From positions 162,220-226,219 of the forward strand of contig NZ_JAFKID010000005.1 in assembly GCF_017306545.1 (NCBI RefSeq): DNA of 64,000 bases, written 5' to 3'. The DNA comes from Mesorhizobium sp. Lineage in GTDB: Bacteria > Pseudomonadota > Alphaproteobacteria > Rhizobiales > Rhizobiaceae. Below are positions 57,105-64,000 of the stretch, in pieces. The notes under the pieces were generated by a model, which was not told the origin of the DNA, searched no databases, and was given only the letters and a program-made list of their open reading frames with translations. A program made the translations under genes and the position numbers. Numbering within the stretch: position 1 is the stretch's first letter; every line of letters begins with the position of its first letter.

Positions 57105-58292
57105 ATGAGCCTCAACGACGTCGTCATCACCGGTATCGGCCTTGTTTCCTGCCTGGGCGAAGGCCCGGACGCGCATTGGCGCGCGCTGTCGGCGCCCGGC
57201 ACCGAACCGGTGCTGGATGCCGAGCGCTTTGCGCCCTACACCGTCCATCCCCTGCCCCAGATCGACTGGAACCTGCAAATCGCCAAGCGCGGCGACCAGC
57301 GCCAGATGGAGACGTGGCAGCGGCTCGGCACCTATGTCGCGGGATTGGCGCTCGACGACGCCGGCATCAAGGGCGACGAGGCGTTGTGCGCCACCATGGA
57401 CATGGTGGTGGCCGCCGGCGGCGGCGAGCGCGACGTGGCCGTCGATTCGGCCATCCTCGCGGCCTCGACCGGGCGGCCGGACTTCGACGTCCTGCTCAAC
57501 GAAAAGCTGACGACGGAACTGCGCCCCACCCTGTTCCTCGCCCAGTTGTCCAATCTCCTGGCCGGCAATATCTCCATCGTTCACAAGGTGACGGGCTCCT
57601 CGCGCACCTTCATGGGCGAGGAAGGTGCCGGCGTCGCGGCCGTCGATATCGCCGCCGCGCGCATCCGCTCGGGCCAGTCCACCCACATGCTGGTCGGCGG
57701 CGCGTTTCAGACCGAGCATCCCGACATGCTGCTCGGCTACGAACTGGCGGGCTACCTGCATCGCGGCCAATGGAAGCCGGTCTGGCAGCGCCAGGGCGCG
57801 GAAGGGGGCGGCGTCGTCTCCGGTTCCGGCGGCGCCTTCCTGGTGCTTGAAAGCCGCGAGCACGCCGAAAAGCGCGGCCGCAAGGCCTATGCCGAACTCG
57901 GCCCCGTCGTTTCCGGCCGCGCCCGCCGCACGCGCGGCGAACTCGGCGCCAGCCTCGACGCTCTGTTCGGCGCGGCGAAGCTGCCCGATGGGCCGCTGCT
58001 GACGCTCTCGGCCGCTTCCGGCGGCCATGCCGCCACCAAGGCCGAGAAAGCCGCGCTCGACGCCCGGCCAGACCTCGTGGCGCGCGCCTTCGGCACGCTG
58101 ACCGGCCACATGAAGGAAGCGCAGTTTCCTTTCGCCGTGGCGCTGGCCGCCCTCGCCGTTTCCAACGGCGCGCCCTATCCGCCTTTCGACCCGGCCAACG
58201 AGGCGGCGACGGATAAAAAGCCGCATGAAGCTCTGGCAACGACCGTCGGCTATCACCAATTCGAGGGCATGGCGCTCGTTCGCGCCGCCTGA
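57105..58292 (+). CDS. Beta-ketoacyl-ACP synthase-like protein lacking the catalytic Cys (FabF2XL position)
   Basis: A 395-residue thiolase-fold protein in the place of FabF2XL. Where ketosynthases have TACSSS, it has VTGSSRT (162-168), with no Cys, and the first active His motif (HGTGT position) is replaced by ASGGHAATK. The second GH is kept in TLTGHMKEAQF. It therefore looks like a chain-length-factor or decarboxylation-type partner of the complete ketosynthase encoded next, acting as a heterodimer. The ATG at 57105 (MSLNDVVITGIG) is used. It follows acpXL by 54 bases. Confidence 0.85.
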   Translation: MSLNDVVITGIGLVSCLGEGPDAHWRALSAPGTEPVLDAERFAPYTVHPLPQIDWNLQIAKRGDQRQMETWQRLGTYVAGLALDDAGIKGDEALCATMDMVVAAGGGERDVAVDSAILAASTGRPDFDVLLNEKLTTELRPTLFLAQLSNLLAGNISIVHKVTGSSRTFMGEEGAGVAAVDIAAARIRSGQSTHMLVGGAFQTEHPDMLLGYELAGYLHRGQWKPVWQRQGAEGGGVVSGSGGAFLVLESREHAEKRGRKAYAELGPVVSGRARRTRGELGASLDALFGAAKLPDGPLLTLSAASGGHAATKAEKAALDARPDLVARAFGTLTGHMKEAQFPFAVALAALAVSNGAPYPPFDPANEAATDKKPHEALATTVGYHQFEGMALVRAA

Positions 58293-58306
58293 ACAGGAAC
58301 GGGAAC

Positions 58307-59578
58307 ATGGCGAAGCTGAAGGATCATCTGGGCAGGCCGGTGGTCGCCGTCACCGGCATCGGCCTCGTCACCTCGTTGGGCGTCGGCAAGGCCGACAACT
58401 GGGCGGCGCTGACCGCCGGCAAGTCAGGCATCCATCCCATCAACCGTTTCCCGGTCGACCAGTTGAACACCCGCATCGCCGGCACGGTGGATTTCCTGCC
58501 CTCCAGCACCAAGGGCGCCTCCGCCCTCACCTACGAACTGGCCGAGACGGCCGCTCGCGAGGCGCTGGAGGAATCCGGGCTGGATGCGGAAAATTTCGGC
58601 GGACCGCTGTTCCTCGCCTCCCCGCCGGTCGAACTGGACTGGCACGACCGCCTCACGCTCTACAAGAGCGGCGACAATGAAGACGCCGCCGAGCGCGTGC
58701 TGGAAGCGGCGCGCACGCTGAATTCGTCCGACATGTTCGACAGCGCCCAGTTCGGCTTCATCGCCGACCGGCTGGCCGACACCTTCGGCGCCACCGGCCT
58801 GCCGATTACGCTTTCCACCGCCTGCGCGTCGGGCGCAACCGCTATCCAACTCGGGGTGGAAGCCATACGCCGCGGCGAATGCGACCGGGCGCTGGCCATC
58901 GGTGCCGACGGCTCGGCCACCGCCGAAGCGCTGATCCGCTTTTCGCTGCTGTCGGCGCTCTCGACCAGCAACGACGCGCCGGAAAAAGCATCGAAGCCGT
59001 TTTCCAAGGACCGCGACGGTTTTGTGCTCGCCGAAGGCTCGGCCGCCCTTGTCCTTGAATCGCTGGAAGTGGCGTTGGCGCGCGGCGCTACCGTGATCGG
59101 CATATTGCGCGGCTGCGGCGAGAAGGCGGACGATTTCCACCGCACCCGCTCCAAGCCGGACGCCTCGCCGGCCATCGCCGCGGTCAAGGCCGCCCTTGCC
59201 GACGCCGGCCTTTCCGAAAACGAGATCGACTACATCAACGCGCACGGCACCTCGACGCCGGAAAACGACAAGATGGAACACCTGTCGCTGTCCACCGTCT
59301 TCGGCGAGCGCATCGGCCGCATTCCCGTCTCGTCCAACAAGTCGATGATCGGCCACACGCTGTCGGCCGCCGGCGCCATCGAAGCCGCCTTTTCGCTGAT
59401 GACCATGCGCGAGGGCGTCATTCCGCCGACCATCAACTACGACAACGCCGACCCCGCGATCCCGCTCGACGTGGTGCCCAACGTCAAGCGCGAGGCCAAG
59501 GTCGGCACGGTGCTCTCCAACTCCTTCGGCTTCGGCGGCCAGAACACCTGCCTTGTCATGGCGCGGGAACCGGTCTAA
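58307..59578 (+). CDS. Beta-ketoacyl-ACP synthase II-like (FabF1XL)
   Basis: A 423-residue ketosynthase with a full catalytic set: C173 in STACASGATA, H313 in NAHGTSTPEND and H350 in KSMIGHTLSAAG. In this locus it should elongate the AcpXL-bound acyl chain with malonyl units, probably with the preceding inactive homologue. It begins 14 bases after that gene; GGAACGGGAAC precedes the ATG. The GFGGQNTCLVM end is typical of FabF. Confidence 0.94.
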   Translation: MAKLKDHLGRPVVAVTGIGLVTSLGVGKADNWAALTAGKSGIHPINRFPVDQLNTRIAGTVDFLPSSTKGASALTYELAETAAREALEESGLDAENFGGPLFLASPPVELDWHDRLTLYKSGDNEDAAERVLEAARTLNSSDMFDSAQFGFIADRLADTFGATGLPITLSTACASGATAIQLGVEAIRRGECDRALAIGADGSATAEALIRFSLLSALSTSNDAPEKASKPFSKDRDGFVLAEGSAALVLESLEVALARGATVIGILRGCGEKADDFHRTRSKPDASPAIAAVKAALADAGLSENEIDYINAHGTSTPENDKMEHLSLSTVFGERIGRIPVSSNKSMIGHTLSAAGAIEAAFSLMTMREGVIPPTINYDNADPAIPLDVVPNVKREAKVGTVLSNSFGFGGQNTCLVMAREPV

Positions 59579-59616
59579 GCGACCCGTTCCGACCCACCGG
59601 GACTTTTTGCAACCGC

Positions 59617-60645
59617 ATGCGCGCCCTGCAACTCATCGAAGACCGCCGTCTCGAAACCGTTGACCTCCCCGCCCCGCCGCCGCCCGGCCAGGGCGAGGTG
59701 ACGCTGCGCATCAAGGCCGTGGCGCTCAACCACATCGACGTCTGGGGCTGGCGCGGCATGGCGTTTGCCAAGCGCAAGCTGCCGCTGGTGGTGGGTGCCG
59801 AGGCTTCCGGCGAGGTCGAGGCGGTCGGCCCGGGCGTCTCGAACCTTCTGCCCGGCCAACTCGTCTCCATCTACGGCGCCCGGACCTGCGGGCTCTGCCG
59901 TGCCTGCCGCGAAAAGCGCGACAATCTGTGCGAGCACGTCTCGGGCGTGCACGGCTTTCATCTCGACGGCTTCGCGCAGGAAAAGATCAACCTGCCGGCG
60001 CGTCTTCTGGTGCCGGCCCCGCCCGGCGTCGACGCCATCGGTGCCGCCGTCGCGCCCGTCACCTTCGGCACGGTCGAGCACATGCTGTTCGACAACGCCA
60101 GGCTGGAACCCGGCGAGACGATCCTCGTCCATGCCGGCGGCTCGGGCATCGGCTCGGCCGCCATCCAGTTGGCGAAGAAGATGGGCTGCACCGTCATCAC
60201 CACTGTCGGTTCCGACGCCAAGATCGACAAGGCCAAGGCGCTGGGCGCCGATCACGTCATCAACTACCGCGAGGACCGCTTCGAGGGCGTCGTGCGCAAG
60301 CTGACGAAGAAGAAGGGCGTCGACGTGGTGTTCGAGCATGTCGGCAAGGACACGTGGGCCGGCTCCATGTTCAGCCTCAAGCGCGGCGGCCGGCTGGTCA
60401 CCTGCGGCTCCACCTCGGGCGTTTCGACGGACGTGAACCTGATGATGCTCTTCCAGCAGCAGTTGAAGCTGCTCGGTTCCTTCGGCTGTCGCATGGAGAA
60501 CATGGCGAACGCCATGCAGAAGATGGCGGCGGGGCTGGTCCATCCGGTGATCGACACCGAAGTCGATTTCGCCGGCATCGACACGGCGCTCAAGCGCATG
60601 GAAGGCCGCGACGTGTTCGGCAAGATCATCCTGCGGATCGATTGA
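59617..60645 (+). CDS. Zinc-type medium-chain alcohol dehydrogenase (AdhXL position)
   Basis: A 342-residue MDR-family enzyme. The structural zinc cysteines are in CGLCRACREKRDNLC, the catalytic region begins MAFAKRKLPLVVGAEASG, and the nucleotide fold reads VHAGGSGIGSAAIQLAKKMG. In rhizobia a gene of this kind lies in the acpXL-lpxXL cluster; it might act as the enoyl reductase of the long-chain elongation, but this is not proved. It is 38 bases after fabF1XL and 10 bases before lpxXL. Confidence 0.88.
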   Translation: MRALQLIEDRRLETVDLPAPPPPGQGEVTLRIKAVALNHIDVWGWRGMAFAKRKLPLVVGAEASGEVEAVGPGVSNLLPGQLVSIYGARTCGLCRACREKRDNLCEHVSGVHGFHLDGFAQEKINLPARLLVPAPPGVDAIGAAVAPVTFGTVEHMLFDNARLEPGETILVHAGGSGIGSAAIQLAKKMGCTVITTVGSDAKIDKAKALGADHVINYREDRFEGVVRKLTKKKGVDVVFEHVGKDTWAGSMFSLKRGGRLVTCGSTSGVSTDVNLMMLFQQQLKLLGSFGCRMENMANAMQKMAAGLVHPVIDTEVDFAGIDTALKRMEGRDVFGKIILRID

Positions 60646-60655
60646 GGCGCCGGGC

Positions 60656-61627
60656 TTGGCGATCCGCAAAACCAGCGGCCTGCGCTTCAGCCTGGCGCTC
60701 AAGCTGCGCAAGCTGAACTACTGGCTGATCGCCCGCGTGGCGATGGCGGCGATGACGCTGCTACGCCTCCTGCCGATGGACAGCGCCCTGAACTTCATCG
60801 ACCGCGCCGCCCGTCGCGTCGGCCCGCTGGTCGGCCGCAACCGCGTCGCGCTCGACAATCTGCGCAAGGCCTATCCGGACAAGAGCGAGGATGAAATCCG
60901 CGCCATCGCCTCGGATATGTGGGGCAACATGGCCCGGCTCGCCGCCGAATACATCTTCCTCGACCGAATTTTCGACTTCGACCCGAAAAATCCCGGTCAC
61001 GGCCGCATCGAGGTGCCGCCCGACAGCATCGCCCGCTTCGAGCGCATCGCCGGCGAAGATCGACCGCATATCCTGTTCACCGCCCATCTCGGCAATTTCG
61101 AGCTGCTGCCGGTGGCCGCCGCCGCCTTCGGCATGAAGGTGACGGCGCTGTTCCGCCCGCCCAACAATCCCTATTTGGCCGACTACATCCTTTCCACGCG
61201 CCGCTCCAACATGGGCGACCTGCAACCGTCCTCCACCGGCGCTTCCTTCGCGTTGGCTTCGGTGCTGGAAGGTGGCGGCAACATCGGCGTGCTGGTCGAC
61301 CAGAAGTTCACGCGCGGCGTGGAAACGCAGTTCTTCGGCCGCCCCTGCCAGAGCAATCCGGTGCTCGGCATGCTCGCCCGCCAGTTCGACTGCGACGTCT
61401 ATCCGGCCCGCTGCATCCGCCTGCCCGGCAACCGCTATCGGCTGGAGATCGAGGAGCCGCTGGTGTTGCCGCGCGACCGCAAGGGCGCGGTCGATGTCGC
61501 CGCCGTCACGCAAATCCTCGCCGACGTGACGGAGCGCTGGGTGCGCGAGGACCCCGGCCAGTGGATGTGGTTCCACAAGCGCTGGCGCATCACCGGCCCC
61601 AGCCGCACCATGCGCAAAGCCGTCTGA
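60656..61627 (+). CDS. lpxXL: Lipid A very-long-chain acyltransferase LpxXL
   Basis: A 323-residue inner-membrane acyltransferase of the LpxL/HtrB family with the catalytic His-x4-Glu in FTAHLGNFELLP and an N-terminal anchor helix. With AcpXL as donor it adds the hydroxylated C28 chain to lipid A. VDQKFTRGVETQFFGRPCQSNP and WMWFHKRWR are family marks. The start is TTG at 60656, with GAGG 8 bases before; homologues start nearby. It is the last gene of the cluster. Confidence 0.93.
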   Translation: MAIRKTSGLRFSLALKLRKLNYWLIARVAMAAMTLLRLLPMDSALNFIDRAARRVGPLVGRNRVALDNLRKAYPDKSEDEIRAIASDMWGNMARLAAEYIFLDRIFDFDPKNPGHGRIEVPPDSIARFERIAGEDRPHILFTAHLGNFELLPVAAAAFGMKVTALFRPPNNPYLADYILSTRRSNMGDLQPSSTGASFALASVLEGGGNIGVLVDQKFTRGVETQFFGRPCQSNPVLGMLARQFDCDVYPARCIRLPGNRYRLEIEEPLVLPRDRKGAVDVAAVTQILADVTERWVREDPGQWMWFHKRWRITGPSRTMRKAV

Positions 61628-61691
61628 CGGGAGCGTTTCCAGCAAAAGCGTGAAGCGGTTTTGCGTTCGGAAATGCGGCTGAACATGGAGT

Positions 61692-62618
61692 TCAGCCGCC
61701 GTAGTAGTTCATCACCGCGTGGCGTGCTTCGGCGAAGAACAGCCAGCGCTCGGCAAGCACGCCGACGACATGGCTCGCCAGCGCCAAGCCGGCAACCAGC
61801 GCAGCACCGGGACCAGCTTGCGCGCCTGCCGCCAGCAACAGGGCGAGCAGCACGAACGGCACCACCCCGCCAAGCACCGTGGCGATGATCCACAGCTTCG
61901 CCGCATGCTTGCGCGCGACGCGAAAACCCATCTCGCGCGTCAGGTAGTTCTCCGTCATATGCGGCCGCTCGAACAGCCGCACGCTCCCGATGGAACCAAG
62001 GCCGGTGGCCGTCTCCGGCGTCGACAGAGGCGCCACGACCCGCATGCGCTGCCGCCATCCCCGCTTCACGATCCATGCGGCGACAAGCGCCACAATGGCG
62101 ACAACCGGTAGCCATTTCGCATTGCCACTGCCGCAAAAGGCAAAAAAACTCGCCGCGACGGCACCGCCGGCCAGCGAAAACAGCAGGTAGCAGGCCGGCG
62201 TCAGCCTTGTGTGCCACGCATCGACCGATTCCAGCGAAGCGTAGATCATCGCCGTGCAGAAGACCGTACAAAGGCTGAGCACGGTGCCGATCAGCCCCGG
62301 CACGACCGCCTGACGGCCTTCGATCACGCAGGCCCATGCCGTCATAAGCAGCGGAATGAAGGTGACGACCGCCATCACCCCCTCCCGCGACAGCCAGCTC
62401 GATCTCCATTGCGAAAAGGCGCGCCAGGCGCGTTGCGGATTGCCGAGGTGCAGCGTCGACGACAATAGTCCGCCACCGATGGCCGCCAGCGCGGCAACCC
62501 ATGCGATCTTGGTGGCGATGGCGGCCGGATCGAGCAGGCCGAGGCCGAGCATGACAGCCAGCCCGTAGCCGAGGCCGGACAGTGTGGTAAAGGCGATGAT
62601 GGAGGGTGCGGGATGCAT
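61692..62618 (-). CDS. Membrane anchor subunit, DmsC/SoeC type
   Basis: A 308-residue membrane protein with eight or nine helices. The MHPAPSIIAFTTLSGLGYGLA start, TLHLGNPQRAWRAFSQWRSSWLSREG and the VLAERWLFFAEARHAVMNYYGG end match the quinone-linked anchor of DMSO reductase (DmsC) and of the cytoplasmic sulfite dehydrogenase SoeABC. It begins 3 bases after the iron-sulfur subunit gene. The second assignment is likelier in an aerobic rhizobial setting, but the substrate cannot be fixed from the sequence. Confidence 0.88.
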   Translation of the reverse strand: MHPAPSIIAFTTLSGLGYGLAVMLGLGLLDPAAIATKIAWVAALAAIGGGLLSSTLHLGNPQRAWRAFSQWRSSWLSREGVMAVVTFIPLLMTAWACVIEGRQAVVPGLIGTVLSLCTVFCTAMIYASLESVDAWHTRLTPACYLLFSLAGGAVAASFFAFCGSGNAKWLPVVAIVALVAAWIVKRGWRQRMRVVAPLSTPETATGLGSIGSVRLFERPHMTENYLTREMGFRVARKHAAKLWIIATVLGGVVPFVLLALLLAAGAQAGPGAALVAGLALASHVVGVLAERWLFFAEARHAVMNYYGG

Positions 62619-62621
62619 GGT

Positions 62622-63386
62622 TCAGATTCGATCCAGCATCTTGTCCAGCCATGCGAACAGGCCCGTAGCGCCGGAGGTGTCCTCGCGCGGCGGGGCGTCG
62701 GTGCTTGCCGCAAGCGGCTTTCTGGCGCGTGGCGGCAGATACTTGTTGACCGGCCGCGTGCCCTGCTCCGGCATCAGGTCGATGCCGCCGCGTTCCGCCA
62801 CCATGATCGAAACGGCCGACGCCGGATCGGCAAGATCGCCGAAATGGCGGGCGTTTGCCGGACAGGTGCGCACGCAGGCCGGCTGGCGGTCCGCTTCCTC
62901 GAAGGTCTCGTTGTAGATGCGGTCGATGCACAGCGTGCATTTCTTCATGACGCCGGCGGCCAAGTCCATTTCGCGCGCGCCGTAGGGACAGGCCCAGGCG
63001 CACAGGCCGCAGCCGATGCACATGTCCTCGTCCACCAGCACGATGCCGTCGTCCGCGCGCTTGTAGGAGGCGCCGGTCGGGCAAACGGTGACGCAAGGGG
63101 CGTCCTCGCAATGCAGGCAGGATTTCGGGAAATGCACGATGCGCGCGTCACCCGCCTCACCGACGATCTCGCCGCCCTCCGGCACCACCTCGAAGGAATG
63201 CACGCGGTTGAGCCAGGCACCGGACACGTCCGCCCCGTAGGGGTCCTGATCTGACAGCGCGGAGCCGTAGCCGCCGGTGTTCCACTCCTTGCAATTGACC
63301 ACGCAGGCATGGCAGCCGACGCAAACGTCGAGGTCGATGACAAGGCCAAGCTTCTTCGGTGTGGGGGAAGATGGAAGCGAAGTCAT
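62622..63386 (-). CDS. Four-cluster ferredoxin-like subunit, DmsB/SoeB type
   Basis: A 254-residue protein with four cysteine groups for 4Fe-4S clusters: CVGCHACVVNCKEWN, CLHCEDAPCVTVCPTGA, CIGCGLCAWACPYGA and CTLCIDRIYN with CVRTCPANA. It passes electrons between the molybdenum subunit and the membrane anchor. The sequence has no signal peptide, which fits a cytoplasmic SoeB-like enzyme. It lies between the molybdenum subunit and anchor genes, after a 220-base repeat-filled gap. Confidence 0.93.
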   Translation of the reverse strand: MTSLPSSPTPKKLGLVIDLDVCVGCHACVVNCKEWNTGGYGSALSDQDPYGADVSGAWLNRVHSFEVVPEGGEIVGEAGDARIVHFPKSCLHCEDAPCVTVCPTGASYKRADDGIVLVDEDMCIGCGLCAWACPYGAREMDLAAGVMKKCTLCIDRIYNETFEEADRQPACVRTCPANARHFGDLADPASAVSIMVAERGGIDLMPEQGTRPVNKYLPPRARKPLAASTDAPPREDTSGATGLFAWLDKMLDRI

Positions 63387-63390
63387 GGCG

Positions 63391-63600
63391 CTCCCCTTCC
63401 TTCTCCCCGTTCACGGGGAGAAGGTGGCCCGAAGGGCCGGATGAGGGGCAGCGCCAAGCTTTGCGACAATCCGCACCGCCCCTCACCTGCCTGCCGGCAT
63501 CTGCCCTGCCGAGCGTTCGTCATTCGGAAAGCCAAGCAGTTGGCTTTCCGTGGCCTGCGGCCACCATTTCTCACCCCCGTAAACGGGGCGAGGAAAGCGC
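63391..63600. repeat. Mosaic palindromic intergenic repeat
   Basis: A stretch made of inverted repeats: a 12-base stem (CCTTCTCCCCGT, 63399-63424), GGCCC-GAA-GGGCC (63426-63438), GGAAAGCCAA-GCAG-TTGGCTTTCC (63526-63549) and GTGGCC-TGC-GGCCAC (63550-63564). The outer parts (GATGAGGGGC on the left, GCCCCTCA on the right) look like two facing copies of the CCCTCATCC/GGGGAGAAGG element that is dispersed in many rhizobial genomes. It lies inside a probable operon. Confidence 0.75.
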
Positions 63601-63606
63601 TCTTAT

Positions 63607-64000
63607 TCATTTCGCCCACTCCTGCCCGTAGCGCAGTTGCATCGGATGCGGCTCCGGTTCCGGCTGCGCGACGGTCGAAAACTGCGGCTCGCTGGTCGCC
63701 TCGCCCGGCTCGGCCTTCTCGATGCGCACCTTGAGATCGTACCAGGCCGCCTGCCCCGTCACCGGGTCGGAATTCGACCAACGCATGCCGTCTTCGCGCG
63801 GCGGCAGAAGCTCGGCGATCAAGTGATTCATCAGGAAGCCTTTTTTCGCTTCCGGCGCATCCTTGTCGAGCGCCCATGCTCCAGCCCGCTTGCCGACGGC
63901 GTTCCACGTCCACAGCGTCGACGAATTGACCGCCTCCATGCGCGCCACCTCGACCTTGATGCGGCCGTGGTGGGAAATCACCCACGCCCAGTCGCCATCC
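63607..64000 (-). CDS. Molybdopterin oxidoreductase catalytic subunit, C-terminal part (partial)
   Basis: The last 130 or so residues of a DMSO reductase-family catalytic subunit; the gene begins beyond the right edge. The reading DGDWAWVISHHGRIKVEVARMEAVNSS (in pieces) is the molybdopterin dinucleotide-binding domain near the C-terminus. The tail EPHPMQLRYGQEWAK closes it. With the two genes after it, this makes an A-B-C set like SoeABC or DmsABC. Only the end is visible, so the substrate class cannot be told. Confidence 0.87.
   Translation of the reverse strand, partial: DGDWAWVISHHGRIKVEVARMEAVNSSTLWTWNAVGKRAGAWALDKDAPEAKKGFLMNHLIAELLPPREDGMRWSNSDPVTGQAAWYDLKVRIEKAEPGEATSEPQFSTVAQPEPEPHPMQLRYGQEWAK

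Noticed and set aside
1-64000. tRNA genes, CRISPR arrays, insertion sequences or prophage genes
   Set aside because: I looked for T-arm-like GGTTCGAATCC sequences, regularly spaced repeats and transposase or integrase motifs in the gaps and found none. A covariance-model search could still find a small RNA that I cannot see.

Overview
The window is GC-rich, gene-dense chromosomal DNA from an alphaproteobacterium of the order Hyphomicrobiales (Rhizobiales). It is most like Mesorhizobium, Aminobacter and relatives in the Phyllobacteriaceae. The assignment rests on gene content and order: the very-long-chain lipid A cluster (acpXL to lpxXL), the LdtR/LdtP pair, a PutR-regulated long PutA without its own DNA-binding domain, aerobic-type cobC/cobD genes, the bamE - cytochrome bc1 chaperone - YceD - plsX - fabH - ihfA - merR block, and glyA - nrdR - ribD - ribE - ribH - nusB. 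I saw no tRNA, rRNA, CRISPR array, insertion sequence, phage gene or replication origin.

Layout. 1-9.3 kb: the end of parE, a FUSC permease, a DUF2336 protein, a coupled MaoC hydratase and CitE-like lyase, a nitroreductase, a three-repeat secreted protein of unknown role, thrS and yidD. 9.4-13.6 kb: a luciferase-like oxidoreductase, a tyrosine phosphatase coupled to cobC, and divergent cobD. 13.7-21 kb: the merR/ihfA/fabH/plsX/yceD/bc1-chaperone block facing bamE, then a membrane pyrophosphatase. 21.2-27.8 kb: an MFS transporter, nusB and the riboflavin genes in overlapping frames, nrdR, a VapBC-type toxin-antitoxin pair set between nrdR and glyA, and glyA.

27.9-38.6 kb: L,D-transpeptidase and its MarR-type regulator, a HIBYL-CoA hydrolase-like enzyme, hemB, PAP2 phosphatase, MFS transporter, a small His/Arg-rich secreted protein, DUF423, an orphan LacI regulator with two operator-like dyads, RDD protein and the Bpt arginyl/leucyltransferase. 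38.7-49.6 kb: EamA and AI-2E family permeases, a divergent TetR/HxlR pair, a polysaccharide deacetylase coupled to parC, putA and putR. 49.6-56.7 kb: a diheme peroxidase lipoprotein with a FixH/YtkA-like partner, 2-keto-3-deoxygluconate kinase, galM, gabD, a broken AEC permease gene and a secreted histidine phosphatase. 56.8-61.6 kb: the acyl-carrier and elongation genes that build and attach the C28 acyl chain of lipid A. 61.7-64 kb: membrane anchor, iron-sulfur subunit and the end of the molybdenum subunit of a DMSO reductase/SoeABC-type enzyme.

Most of the window is ordinary core genome. The parts that most deserve a second look are the diheme peroxidase/FixH-like pair, the cysteine-less ketosynthase in the acpXL cluster and the absence of fabZ there, the twice-broken AEC gene, the operator dyads at vapBC, lacI and tetR, the competing hairpins in the hppA leader, and the repeat mosaic between the subunit genes at the right edge. 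Many starts are TTG or GTG, so start positions are given with their reasons.
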